Shown: positions 23,781 through 34,627 of the stretch, one piece after another
Numbering within the stretch: the first letter of the stretch is position 1
Layout: the number at the start of each line of letters is the position of its first letter
Origin: Ephemerocybe angulata
Lineage: Eukaryota > Basidiomycota > Agaricomycetes > Agaricales > Psathyrellaceae
Length of the DNA: 64,000 nt
Direction of reading: 5' to 3'
Assembly (NCBI GenBank): GCA_013368325.1
Contig: JAACJK010000163.1
Coordinates: 2,914,001 to 2,978,000 of the forward strand
The notes under the pieces: model-generated
The model's input: only the letters and a program-made list of their open reading frames with translations
Told to the model about the DNA's origin: nothing
Database searches by the model: none
Made by a program: the position numbers and the translations under genes

Positions 23781-24440
23781 GCTTGGCTCAAGCACCAAGC
23801 GCTTACCTCCATTTCCAATCCTCCTACCATGGAACACAGTCGGATCGCCCTGTGGCATTCGCTGCTGCTTGGCCTTCCTGACTTGCTTATTTTCTACCTT
23901 TCGTGTCTCCGGGACTTTTGCGTGTATCTGGACTCTGTTGGCTTCGTACTATTGGTCGGGTGCTTATGATAATATTGATAATATACGTGATAAGTGAAGG
24001 TACGCTGAGCGCTGGGTGAATGTCCTTGTGGGAGCGGGATATCGATGTGCAGGAAAGTCCCAGAAAACTGAGGAGGGTATACAAGATAATGTCTAACAAC
24101 AGACCAGGAGGTCGTAATATATACAGGCAACGTGGTGGACAGTCAGAAGGGCTAAGGGCGGGTCTGAGTAGGAGAAGACTGTTACGCGGACAGGAACTGA
24201 AGATAGGGTCGATTCTATGTACAGGCGACAATAACGAAGACATGGAGATGGTAATGCATTAGGCTTCGAGACAAGGAGGACGAAAGCGAGCAGCCAAGGG
24301 AAGAATTAAGGCGCCAGAATACTAAGTACAATTTAGACAGGGAGACGTCTTGTAGTAGAATAGAAAGCAGTACGAAAGCGAAGAGAAAATGGAATGAAAT
24401 ATATGACCCCTCATTATGAGAGCGGGGAAGGGAGGGGTAA
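23781..24440. other. Convergent intergenic region, nothing recognised
   Basis: 660 bp between the stop codons of the secreted protein and the RNA-binding protein; it should contain both 3' UTRs. No conserved ORF seen. Confidence 0.4.
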
Positions 24441-26640
24441 TCACCGAGAATACGGATGGAAGCCCTGCCCACCCTTCCTGCCTCCCGAATTCATCCTCAC
24501 GGGGCCCAACCCTCCTGCCATTCCCATGCCTGCACCCCCGAACTTCCCTCCGCCCATGCCCATGCCCATACCCGCGGCACCCATACCTCTCTGCATGCCC
24601 CCTGCCATTCGCCCCGCAGCCATCCCGCCCATACCTATAGGCCCGGCCTGCATCATGGCGGGATTCATCATGCCCATGCGCATCGCGCCCATGTTCTGCA
24701 TCATAGAGGCCATCCCGCCCATCATGTTCATCGGGTTCATCGCGCTCATGCCGTTGGGCATTCCGGCCCCTGGGTTCATCTGGTTCATTCCGTTGTTGTT
24801 GTTCATGTTGTTCATCGCACCTTGCATTCCTCCGTTGTTGTTTGCTGCCCCAGCTCCGCCGCCCATTTGGTTCATCTGGTTCATACCCATCCCCATGTTA
24901 GGCATTCCCATCCCGCCCATCCCCATCATCATAGGATGCATGCCCATCATACCCTGCATTCCTTGCATTCCCTGCATCCCTTGCATCCCGTTCATCCCGT
25001 TCATCCCAACAGCGACCCCGCCTGATAAGCCATTCGACCCGCCTCCGACCCCGTTCATGCCATTCATTCCAGGCATACCGAGGGATATTGGTCTTTGAAA
25101 CATCGATGGGTTGAAGTTCGCCATGCCCATTGGTAGCGACATGGGAGCTGCTTGAAGCGGTTTCGGGGGTATACGGTTATTCGTGTGGTTCGAAGGGTCT
25201 GGTGTCGTTGAGCTGCGCTCCGAGTTGATGGACTTTACGAGGTTGCGGGTCTGTTCACGCTGCGAGCGTGGTTGAGCGGGTTTGACTTCGATCTGAGGGA
25301 ACGTTCAGAATAGGTACTTGATAAGGCAAGATTATGGGGGGTGGGTACACACCTCTTTATCGTCAAGAGTCAATACTCCTTTGCCTACCACCATCTGGTC
25401 GAGGCCTGTCCCCGCGTCTTCGAAGGTGACGAAGCCAAAGCCCTTTGAACGGCCAGACTCTCGGTCAAGCATCACGGTCGCGTCGACAACCTTTCCGTAT
25501 TGCGAAAAGAAGGCTTTCATAGACTCGGCAGTGGTGCTGTGTGCGAGCCCACCCACAAAGTAGCGCGTGTTGCGCATGTGCTCCTCGCGAGGAATGGCGC
25601 GTTTGGGGTCGATCTAAGTGTGTACTGCGATGAGTGTCACGAACTGCTTCCATGAATGAGGGGACTGACAGTCTTGCCGTCTAGCGTGTGCTCTCTGCTG
25701 AGAACCGCGTCCATGCAGCTTGCATCCTCGAATGTGAGGAAGGCGAAGCCTCGGGATGTGTTGGTATTGGGGTCACGCATGATGGTGCATGCGTCCACCT
25801 TGAGACGTGATATAGAAAGTGAGTGGGGGGTCAAGCGACAGTCTCGGAGGGTAGTGGTACCTTGCCGAACTGTTCAAAGTAGTCTCTCAGACCCTCTAAG
25901 AGAGAAGAGGCGAGTATAATGTCAGTTTGGTTGAATTTAGGGAAGCTATGCGAGCAATACCATCTGTTGTATCCCAACTCAAGCCGCCAACAAAGAGTTT
26001 GCTACGTCGGTGAGATAGGTGTGGTAGAGTATGCGTACAGGGTGGCGGGCGACGTGGATGAAGGTTCGTAAAGGGTTGAGAATATCAGTATAATGTAAAT
26101 CGTATGAGCCGAGTCGTAGAGATAGAGTATGGGCAGAAAACAATGTGCGACGTAGCCGTATACGCATAACCACACCAAAAGGACGCATATATGGCACCGG
26201 GCCTGAGGTACAGTATTGGCGACGCAACTCACCCAGAATCGTGCATTTCAGAAGGCTTCTTCCCAAAGATAGTGGTGGGGGCATCGGAGACAGAGGCATG
26301 GCGGGGTATTGGTTGGGGCGGGTTAGCCTTGGGTTGGCGTTCTTGGCTGGGCGTCTGTTTGTACGCGGAGAACTGCTGGGCGATTTGGGCCGAATACGAC
26401 ACCGAGTGGGATTCGTTGACTTTCCCTGTGTGCTGGGTAGAGGCTGGCGTGTCGTCTATGTTGGGCGTGTCGGGGGGCTCCGTGGTCAGGCCATTGGGGC
26501 TATCCGAGTCCTCGGGGGCATCAAACTCGTTGAGATCATCGCTGTAAATGTCTAGCTCGCTGTTAGACGAAGTCGGGCGGAGGGACGAGAAACGCGTATG
26601 TACCACCGTAGAGGTCCGAGTCGGCGTCTGGCTTGGACAT
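24441..26640 (-). CDS. HRP1: HRP1/Nab4-like RNA-binding protein with two RRMs and a Met/Gly/Asn-rich tail
   Basis: Exons 26640-26604, 26551-26233, 26001-25961, 25895-25861, 25798-25670, 25613-25353, 25292-24441; 557 aa. RRM1 (about 119-190) has KLFVGGLSWDTTD and GFAFLTFEDA. RRM2 (about 200-274) has RYFVGGL and KGFGFVTFEDA. The acidic N-terminus (DLYGDIYSDDLNEFD) and tandem RRMs match Hrp1, the cleavage factor IB subunit that binds UA-rich 3'-end signals and shuttles mRNA; Musashi/DAZAP-type hnRNPs share this layout, so orthology is probable, not proven. The tail (275-557) is built from MGM, MNGMNG and MQG repeats and is probably disordered. The second intron (26002-26232, 231 bp) is far longer than the others. 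The first acceptor (26552) was chosen because it keeps DLYG-DIYS in frame. Confidence 0.82.
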
Positions 26641-26983
26641 TGAGGCAAGTTAGCCGAGACTGTGGGCGTTGCGGACAAGAGACGCTGGTGCCGTGCGAAA
26701 AGTGGTTTGCAGACTCCGACAGGGGCCCAGCGTCGCTTGCTCAGGCTGGAGCTGCTGGAAGAGGCGGTTATATGCGCACAAGGTCGACCGCAACGTTGTT
26801 GGGTGAAACCGAGGAGCCGTTCCCCGTCGACGGCACTACCTCTGTGCACTACCGTTTTGGGACTCGGATCCACCAATCTAAGAGTCTATGTCATCTCACG
26901 AGTCTTAGCCTGCTCCCCAATACCCCTCGCCCAGCCCACTTCGAGACCCTCCCACCTCCTTCCTTTACAACCACACCCCGACC
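26641..26983. promoter_or_regulatory. Divergent promoter region between HRP1-like and kinase genes
   Basis: 343 bp between two start codons on opposite strands. An open minus-strand frame runs through it but gives no recognisable protein. No clear TATA box. Confidence 0.4.
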
Positions 26984-28991
26984 ATGCACTCGGACGCCTT
27001 TGACGTGATTCCGTACGACGTACGTGCCTCGTTCCTGACCCTGTCCATTCGCTGACGATCTCGCAGGATATCAAGGGCGACTGGAAGAAGCTGGGCTCTG
27101 GCTCGTTTGGGAACGTCTACAAAGGTTATTGCGTCTCGGGTAACCTTGGGGCCATGGATTTGACACCGCTTTACTCTAGGAAACTATCTGGGCATCGATG
27201 TCGCAATCAAAGAAGTGCTCCCCTCCACCGAATACGACGTCGCCAAGTACTTTGAGCGAGAATGGCGCTTGATGAAGGAGTGCAGGCACCCCAACATCTG
27301 TCTGTTCATCGGTCTCAGCAGGGCACCCGCCCCCGACAACCGCATCTTCATTATTTCCGAGTTCATCGAGGGAGGCAATGTTCGCCTCTACATCCACAAC
27401 AAGAAGAAGCTCTTTCCCTGGCGACTGCGCCTCTCCTTCGCCATCGATATTACGCGGGCACTCGCCTACCTCCACGCACGCAAGTGTATCCATCGCGATC
27501 TCAAAGGGGAGAATTTGCTTGTTACCGCCAACGGGCGTATCAAGGTTACCGACTTTGGATTCGCCCGCATCGCTGCCCGGAATGAGGAGGAGGTGCGACG
27601 GCTCACCTTCTGCGGGACCGACTCATACATGTCCCCTGAGATCCTTCTCGGCGAAGAATTCGACCTTCCCACCGACATATTTTCCCTTGGGATTATCTTC
27701 TGCGAAATCGCTGCAAGGACTCTGGCCGACGACCACCACTTTAAACGGAGTGCTCCTACCTTCGGCGTCGAGCCTGAGGAGGTCCGGAAGCTCGCTACCT
27801 CCGGATGCCCCGAGGACTTCCTGCAGCTGTGCTTAGACTGCTCGTCAACTGATCCATCGAAGCGGCCGACCACCAGGCAGATCTTGGAACGCCTCCGTAA
27901 CATCGAAGCGGAGGTCCTCCTCCGCCCTACGGAAGGGGACGATACCAATATCGGAAGCGTGCGGTTCATCTCCGGAGGGAAGCGTCCGGCGCCAGCGCCT
28001 CGAATTCCGAGCTTCGGCATGGGTGTCGGGAAGGACATTCGGGGCCCTGTCAGGGAGGATACGGTGAGCTCGGACGACAGTGATGAGGAACTTTTGGAAG
28101 CTGTTAAGAAGCTGTCCGCTGTCGGGTTAGACCCTGCGTCGAGATGGAGCGATGCTTCGTCCAGTAAGTGGACTCTCTTCTTTCCCCTTGTCTCGTCAGC
28201 TTGAACGCGTTCCATCTAGGCATGCAACCGCTTTTACAAGACGAGGGTTCAAAGTATAGCACCGCTGTCTTCCGCAAGAGCTCGTCAATTCCCCCGTCCC
28301 CCCAGCTCTCATCCGTCCTCACCATCCGCGCCTCTCCAAATCCACAGGATGCAGGGACACCCCACCCAATAACACCCATACCCTCCGTTGCGCCCGACCC
28401 GCTTGACAGCTCTTCGCTCATGTCCATTGCCAGCGCCGACTCGTATCACACCGCAACCAACTCGTCCTCGATTATCTCTAGCGCGCTTGGGACCGACGGC
28501 GGGTCAACTATCCACGACAGCCATCTGGATAAAGGCGAGCCTGTGCCCCGTGTGCATCGATTTACCCTGTTGAAGCCTGGGACGAAGCCGAAGAGAATCA
28601 GCTCGGGCACTGGGATGGGGAATGGGGAAAGCTCGATCTGGAATCCGTTGGAGATATTCTTTTCGAGCGGGTTGCTTGTCAGTAGGTGTGACCTGTGTAA
28701 CAAGAGGATTGGGTGGAAACCGTTTCTCGAGTGCGACGATTGTGGCTTGAGGTGTGTCTTGTTCTCAACCTTTGCTTCGCCGCCATGCCATGCCCTTCTT
28801 GCCCCCGTCTCCGAGTTTTTGTTGACATCATTTTTAGGACGCATATGAAGTGCGGCGAATTGGCGCCAAGGGACTGTGGGGTACAAGCTAGCAGGGCGCA
28901 TTCGGCGCTCAATGGAGAGGTTGTTACACCTTGCTCTCATGTTCATGGTGGGACTGGGAAGGCTTTGGTTGAAAGTCAATCTTCAAAGTAG
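26984..28991 (+). CDS. TKL-type protein kinase with C-terminal C1-like zinc domain
   Basis: Exons 26984-27019, 27067-27124, 27180-28163, 28220-28751, 28838-28991; 587 aa. The kinase domain (about 17-300) is complete: glycine loop GSGSFGNVY (22-30), VAIK lysine 42, catalytic HRDLKGEN (His136-Arg-Asp138), DFG from Asp156, and GTDSYMSPE in the activation segment. HRDLKxEN places it with tyrosine-kinase-like/LIMK-TESK-type kinases, common in Agaricomycetes. After a Ser-rich linker comes a C1-like module (about 472-553): a His in HRFTLLKPGTKP, then CDLCNKRIGW, ECDDCGLRTHMKC and DC. C1 domains bind diacylglycerol or proteins; the long insert before CDLC makes lipid binding doubtful. A phase-2 intron splits the module. 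Substrates unknown. Confidence 0.85.
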
Positions 28992-29350
28992 TTTAGACTC
29001 TAGCATGCCGGGAGAAGCCTGGTAGTAATGACTGTTTGTTATGAGTTTATGACAAGATGTTTGTGGCTTGTGGTTAAGAGTACCTTTGGGTTAGTCTTGT
29101 GTAACTTGTGGGATTGGGCAATACCCGCGAAATCCTGGTGTTTGTAACTTATCACGAAATTCTCGAACCTTAGGTATAACGGGATAAGTTAAGCTGAATA
29201 ATCATTACGCCTTGCAATGCATTCCCGACTCCACGAAGTGGGAGGAGGGTCCTGTTGCGTCAAAACATCAAATTTACTGACAATCGACATGGTAGCCGTG
29301 GGAACTCTTCACTTTTTCAGTACTCATCCAGCTAGGGCTACATAATTAGA
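28992..29350. other. Gene-free stretch at the start of the repeat-rich half
   Basis: 359 bp after the kinase stop; nothing recognised. Confidence 0.35.
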
Positions 29351-29919
29351 TCAGTTTTCAAGCCATTGGTGCGCGCATTGAACACATCTAGGGGGAAAGT
29401 TAGCACACAGACGAGGGCTGATTTGACCGGACCAAAGCTGACCGATAGACTGCATGAATGACCATGTGAGCGGATGTGAAATTAAAATAGAACATAAGGG
29501 CGTACAAGTTGTCATAGGCTCATCTGCAGAACGGATCTGCAGCTGGTAGAAGTATGCCGCATTGAAATTGCACTTGTCGCAAGACGCTGCGAACGCACCA
29601 AGGATCTCAGAGCAAAGCCAACCTCAACAAGCCATTGATGCGCACCTTGTTGTCTGATCAGCGTGTTTCCACATCTCATCTCCACCAAGAACATCACCAA
29701 TCTCTTTCCGCTTGAGTCTTGTCCTGGAAGTCATCTTCAAGAGGACAAAGGTCGTCCGTCATTGGGCTCGAATGTAGGTGGGCCAGAACCCGGAACATAC
29801 CTGCTTGGTAATGGGGAACTCATACGCGCAGCTGCTACACGCCCATTTGTTTAGGCCCGTTTCTCCTGAGATGGTCAATAGATTCACGCAGGTTGGGCCA
29901 AGGTTGGGCAGAACAGCAT
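29351..29919 (-). pseudogene. RPC11: Decayed copy of RNA polymerase III subunit RPC11/RPC10
   Basis: Successive minus-strand segments match the small Pol III subunit that carries the RNA-cleavage zinc ribbon. They are MLFCPT, then CVNLLTISGETGLNKWACSS and AYEFPITKQ (exon ending 29801), then KEIGDVLGGDEMW, then CDKCNFNAAYFYQLQIRSAD with EPMTT (the TFIIS-type acidic hairpin RSADEP), and finally CVQCAHQWLEN with a stop at 29351-29353. An 11-bp direct repeat at 29891-29911 separates MLFCPT from CVNLL and shifts the frame to an early stop. The junctions before CDKCN and before CVQC are also out of phase. Pol III needs this subunit, so an intact copy should exist elsewhere; this looks like a duplicate in decay. 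Confidence 0.72.
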
Positions 29920-30011
29920 CGTTGAAGGGAGTCAAACGACGCAAAAGGTTGCCAGCTTGGCGCGTCGAATATGGTAGTAGCATGATATTGACATTGATAA
30001 GGTAGACGAGG

Positions 30012-30680
30012 CTATACCATTTGAATAGGAATAGGATAAGAAAAGAAAAACAAATATGATAGGATGACACAGAAAGGATAGGATAAGCTCAGGGATGATA
30101 GGATTAGGCCGCCCAACCGACGGAGGCTTTGGCCGCAAACAAGCCCTTGCTCTGAGGCGCTCGAAGCAGAAGGTATCGGTATCGGTGGCCGATTGCTCGG
30201 AGGAGCCGACACCTCCGACGCACCCTCCTCTGGCACTTTCTCAGGCTGGTTCGTATCCGAGAGTTGTTCCACTCCCGTAGGTCCCGAATCCAGCCCATTC
30301 CTGTCGGATGCTAAACGGGACACACCTGAATGGAACGGTTAATATTAGCCGGGAAGTTCATAGAGAGTGGGGTTATGCCATTGCACCCACCGTTCTTGGT
30401 TGTTATTTCAGAGAGGTCAATGAACTTTACAAACGCAGCGAGGAATTCTTCTATTTGAAGGGTTAGCTACACTATACACGGAGAGATGAGGAAGCCAAGA
30501 ACCTGGAGAGACCCCATCTCCGATTGCGAGATGTCGCCAGTCATCATCATGTGCGATAGCGAAATCAGACCCAGTCTATAAAAATCTTCAGTCAGCTAGC
30601 TAGAGCCAAAAAAAAGTACAGAAGCTGCATACCTTCTCGAGGAGTACCTTGTTGATGTAATCCGAGGGATGATAAAGCTT
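30012..30680 (-). pseudogene. C-terminal exons of a split Agaricomycete lineage-specific family gene
   Basis: Four spliceable exons on the minus strand (about 30680-30633, 30575-30503, 30450-30391, 30325-30012) read LYHPSDYINKVLLEK, then TGSDFAIAHDDDWRHLAIGD, then EEFLAAFVKFIDLSEITTKN, then GVSRLASDRNG and a Pro/Ser-rich end. Junctions are in phase. I recognise the HPSD...HDDDW pattern as the C-terminal part of a large unnamed Agaricomycete family; its function is unknown. The upstream parts lie beyond the transposon at 30.76-32.11 kb. The region 30020-30135 also matches a repeat near 50.8 kb in the opposite orientation. Confidence 0.5.
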
Positions 30681-30760
30681 TTGAGTTGGTAATCAGCCTA
30701 TGAGTGGAACTAGCGAGACCTAAGGCCCTCACCTCATGATTATCCACTATGGAACCAATT

Positions 30761-32109
30761 CCCGGGGATCCTCCCTGGACACCCCTGGACACCTCTGGAC
30801 AATCCTTGGATCTGCCAGGTGTGCTACCGAACACCTGGAATGTCCAGGTGTGGATATTCCAGGGGTGTCCAGGGGTGGTATTTGGGGAACTTGCTGTCCA
30901 GGTGTGTCCAGGGGCATCCCCCTGGGCGACTCCTGGCATTTCCTGGGACCTGCAATCGACAAAACCCTCAAGTCCATTCAAGCGGAGATTGAAGTGCGGG
31001 TATAATCATCAGGATCGAGAGATCCCATTCGCCGTCACCCTCTCCCTTCCCACCACCTCTCGCTGACTCCAGGATGAGGACACAGGCACAACGCTGACGT
31101 ACCCTGCCGCCGCCATTCCGTCTAGTCACTGTATCACCAACGCGCCCATTTCCAAATCCCCGCCAAGTGTTTCCTCGCAGGCACAACGCTGACGTACCCT
31201 GCCGCCGCCATTCCGTCTAGTCACTGTATCACCAACGCGTCCATTCCCAAATCCCCGCCAAGTGTTTCCTCTACCCGCCTTGGGACGAATTGGGCTAGCT
31301 GATCTTATACCTCCTTCTAGCATCGTATCTCTCTCAGGTTGGACCCCGCCGTGTTGAACTCGCCCAAACTCGCCGTCACTCGTGAGTTGTTTGAACCTTA
31401 GGCTCGGTCTTGTTTTTTAGTTGCTGTCCCGCCGAATCCAAGCTGAATCCGCAAATCTACGAACTTGAATTACGCTCAACGTCGATGGAAGGTGGAAAGA
31501 GGAGGGGATTGCACAGTGTGGTTGGTGGGTTGGCAAGGCGAGCACGAACGGCCAGGATTATACGAGGCGGGCAGATCCAAGGTGGGTGCCAACCCCATCC
31601 TCGTCTCCACCACCACGCCGAGCAGCCCATCGAACATAGTAGTACATAGTTGTAGTCATTTGCGTAGGTTATGTTGTAGAGTACATACCTGTATCCATTT
31701 CATAGCCCTGTATCAGTACCGTATCGCTGGCCTGGAGCCAATATGATTTAATTTCCCTGGATATGACGCCTGAAGCATCTGGATATGACACCTAAAGCAA
31801 CTGGATATTCCAGGGATGTCTTTCTATATCCCTGGAAATGACAAGAATTTCCCCGTTCAAACCCAGGTACAGAAATCCCGTCAAACACAAGTAAACTCCC
31901 TGGAAAGCCCGGTGATGCGCCCACCGAAGGTGTCCAGGGAAATCGGAAAAAATTCCAGGTGCTTTCGCTGGACAGATCCCTGGACAAGGCACACCTGGCA
32001 AATCCAGGTGTTGTCCAGGTGTCACCTGTGAATCCCAGGGATAATCCCCGGGGAACACAGGTGAAAAACCTGTCCTTGCCAGGGATTTTTCCAGGGAGGA
32101 TCCCTGGAC
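30761..32109. mobile_element. Non-autonomous TIR element with CCAGGTGT-type subterminal repeats
   Basis: Both ends carry many short copies of CCTGGACA/CCAGGTGTCC (30770-30950 and 31745-32107). The termini match as inverted repeats: GGGGATCCTCCCTGGA at the left, and the complement of CCAGGGAGGATCCC at the right. No transposase ORF lies inside. No convincing target duplication was found. It sits between the two halves of the split family gene. Confidence 0.55.
31083..31272. repeat. 95-bp tandem duplication
   Basis: Two adjacent copies (31083-31177 and 31178-31272) start CAGGCACAACGCTGACGT and differ by about two or three bases. They lie inside the TIR element. Confidence 0.8.
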
Positions 32110-32967
32110 AAAAAGTTTATAGTGATCAGGGTACGGGAATGACTCAACAACCACTGAGCTCTGTGCCAACTTGGACGAACTAGCCCCACCCTGGCTCCCC
32201 TTACCTGCACCTCCCTCAGAAGGCAGCTCTTGACCACTCTCATCCTCGGGCGTTCCACCTCCTGCTCCCCCATCAGTAGTTCCTCCCCGGGCCCCCCCAA
32301 AACCCCCCAACCCACCTCTGCCAGGAGACTGTGGTGAGGCGCCATGTGGGCCCCCTCTCTCCGGGCCCTTCCCCTTCGAAACTCCAAGACCCTTGCCACC
32401 TTCAGGCCCCGTCGCACTCGCTGCCGCAGGGCCACCCAGCTCCTCCCACGAAGCATCCGATGCCGCAAGCTTGAACCCCCTCAAAAACAAACACCTATCT
32501 TTCTGCTCCCCCTCTTCCTGACCAGATCCAGCCGGCCCGTACCAGCCAATCCGCGTGTCCGCTCGATTGACTCTGTGTCCACCTATACCTCCCAATGCCC
32601 ATCCACATGCGGTGCCGTTGTGGGCTCGAGCCTCAGGGTATTGTGCGGGGGAAGCATGTGCTGGCGGTACACGGCCATAGCCCATGAGCGTGTTTTTATG
32701 GTGCCGGTGATGACATACAGTGGCTTTTTCTCTTTGCAGAGGGAGGGCCGCAGCGCGCACGCGTACCGGAAGAGCGTGTGGGCGTTCTCTGTGAGGAAGA
32801 TATCGAGGAGCACGGTGTCGTCGATTTCGTCGAGTATCGCAGGGGAAATCAACCCCAAGACACCACCTTCCTCTGCATTGCAGTGGAATTTGAAGCTTTC
32901 AACAAGGGGGGGCCGGACTTCAGAAAAAAAACCTAGGGTCAGAATTTTGACTAGGCCAAATGCAAGG
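32110..32967 (-). pseudogene. Middle part of the split lineage-specific family gene
   Basis: Two minus-strand frames carry the protein: one reads GVLGLISPAILDEIDDTVLL, FLTENAHTLFRYACALRPS and YVITGTIKTRSWAMAVY; the other continues with FLRGFKLAASDASWEELGG, a Gly/Ser/Pro-rich linker and SSVVVESFPYPDH at the transposon edge. The switch between frames near 32580-32640 is a frameshift. The order fits between the N-terminal exons (34.6-33.8 kb) and the C-terminal exons (30.7-30.0 kb). Function unknown. Confidence 0.45.
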
Positions 32968-33470
32968 TGGACTAAGGGTTCCTTCGGCAACCAGAATACA
33001 AGCGTATTCTCATTTTGATCCAAATACCAACATTTCCCATGGTCCACATCTGGCTGCCTGTCCGACAGGGCGATGACGGAAGAGAGGTAGATGCGTCGGC
33101 GGATCCCGCCCTGACAGCTACGGGGAGGGTTTGCTCGCTGTTGATGACAGCGACGACGACTCAAAAGGATTACTTTTCTCGAGTTCCTGTACTATACGGG
33201 GCTGTAGCAGGGCACTATTGAGGTGTAAACCAGGGGATAAAAAAGGATAGTGTTCAAATCATTAGCTGAAGGTCGGGCATCGACAAAGGCAATGAGCGCG
33301 GGGCCCGACATCGACGATCAGCATTGGCGGGCGCTGCCTTCCCCTCCCGCATCAGACAAGGTCGTGCCGTGTTTGCGTTACCATTTCGTTTCCACGGCCT
33401 TGTGTGAATTGTTGGTATTTGGATCAAAATGAGAATACGCTTGTATTCTGGTTGCCGAAGGAACCCTAAC
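32968..33470. mobile_element. About 500-bp element with ~60-bp terminal inverted repeats
   Basis: The left end (AGGGTTCCTTCGGCAACCAG...) reappears inverted at 33405-33467 over about 60 bp with very few differences. Flanks GACTA and AACTA are a near-match possible target duplication. No ORF. It sits inside the split family gene. Confidence 0.65.
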
Positions 33471-33818
33471 TAAGTACGTAATCAGGGGCATTTCCAAATA
33501 TAGTAATAATATGTCATAGCCTTGGGCACTTATTTGCCCGACCACCTGTTTTTATTCTTCTTGACCGTGGTGAGTATTTTCTGAGGGAGTGATTGAAGGT
33601 GCAAGGTAGTAGTGGTCCGCCGCCGTATGTCGCGACACCTTGGCTTTCTGAAAATGGTAGTTAGGGGCATGCCTATATTGGGCTCATATTGATTGCAGAG
33701 GCGGCACGACGTCAGCATGCACCTGTTTTGGGACTGTAATGTCAGCTACAGCTGCCTGAGGCCATAAGATGCTTTTCCAGACCAAGATGAGCCCGTATAT
33801 CCTCAAATTTGCGCTATT
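33471..33818. other. Unassigned stretch inside the split family gene
   Basis: About 350 bp with no recognised coding segment or repeat. Confidence 0.3.
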
Positions 33819-34627
33819 TTAGGGTATTTCTATAGGGGGTCTGATTTTTTTTTCCAGCCCGAGGGCTGGACTAACTAGGTAGGTACCGGTCGGTAATTTA
33901 AAGTCCGGTCCCCCCTTGGCTTTCAAGGCAAAGAAGAGACGAGTGTTAGCTGTGGATTGGGTGGTGGGGAAGAGGAGGGACCCGTACGAGGCTGTGTTGA
34001 GGGGGTTTGCATCATCCATTTCTGCCCGCGTGCCCTGGGTGAGCGTGGAGCCCATCGCAAAGTGCTGCACAGGTGTCTTGCGCAGCTCCTCCCTGTCCGG
34101 CGGTTCCCAGTTCGGGCGTGCAGTATTCAAAAGCGTCATGAGGTTCCCATCCCCTTCTTCCCAGATATTGAATATTCTTTTGAATCCATCTTGGCCAGAG
34201 AGTATTCCAACGTCACCAGGGACGATGGGGACCTTGGGGGGATTGTCCGTCGGGCTCCAGCAGGGGACACCCTCGCCGAATGTGATCATATTCCGTACGT
34301 AAATCTGTTTGCTTGTTGGCGGTGTGCTTCCGTGCTGTAGGTCAGCGGGGAGCTAGGCTTCTTCTTCAATGAGAGACTAAGAGAAGACCAGTGAGATAAG
34401 TGGAAAGGGAGCTTGATGATGCTCACCACCGTGACTTCGCTCTTCCCCCTCCCTTTAGCAGCTTTGTCCCGAAAAAATCTATGCTTCATCTCTTTCAACA
34501 TCGATAAGCGAGGCTTCGGCTTCGGCTTCAGCTTCAGCTCAGTCCCTTTGCTTTTCCCTTTTACTGGTACTGGTGGCTCATCGGTGGAATTGGGCGAGAA
34601 AATATTAACCGTGGAGTCTGTTTTCAA
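33819..34627 (-). pseudogene. N-terminal exons of the split lineage-specific family gene
   Basis: Exon 1 (34627-34427, 67 codons) is Lys/Pro-rich; after intron 34335-34426, exon 2 (from 34334) starts HGSTPPTSKQIYVRNMITFG and continues GEGVPCWSP, PGDVGIL, GFKRIFNIW, HFAMGSTLTQGT and YGSLLFPTTQSTANTRLFF. The phase is exact. The GDVG...RIFNIW pattern is the N-terminus of a large Agaricomycete family with no named domain. The frame runs to a stop at 33819 before the next recognisable part, so the gene is treated as broken. A related fragment lies at 49.4-49.6 kb. Confidence 0.5.

Noticed and set aside
24394..25098. 234-codon + strand Pro/Ile-rich ORF
   Set aside because: Exact antisense of the Met/Gly/Asn repeat tail of the HRP1-like gene; produced by the repeat.
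26229..26876. 215-codon minus-strand ORF from 26876 as the true start of the HRP1-like gene
   Set aside because: The first 80 codons look non-coding and cover the divergent promoter; a short exon from 26640 plus a 52-nt intron gives the expected acidic Hrp1-like start.
32344..33018. 224-codon + strand ORF
   Set aside because: Opposite to recognisable minus-strand family sequence and runs into a transposon terminus; no protein features.
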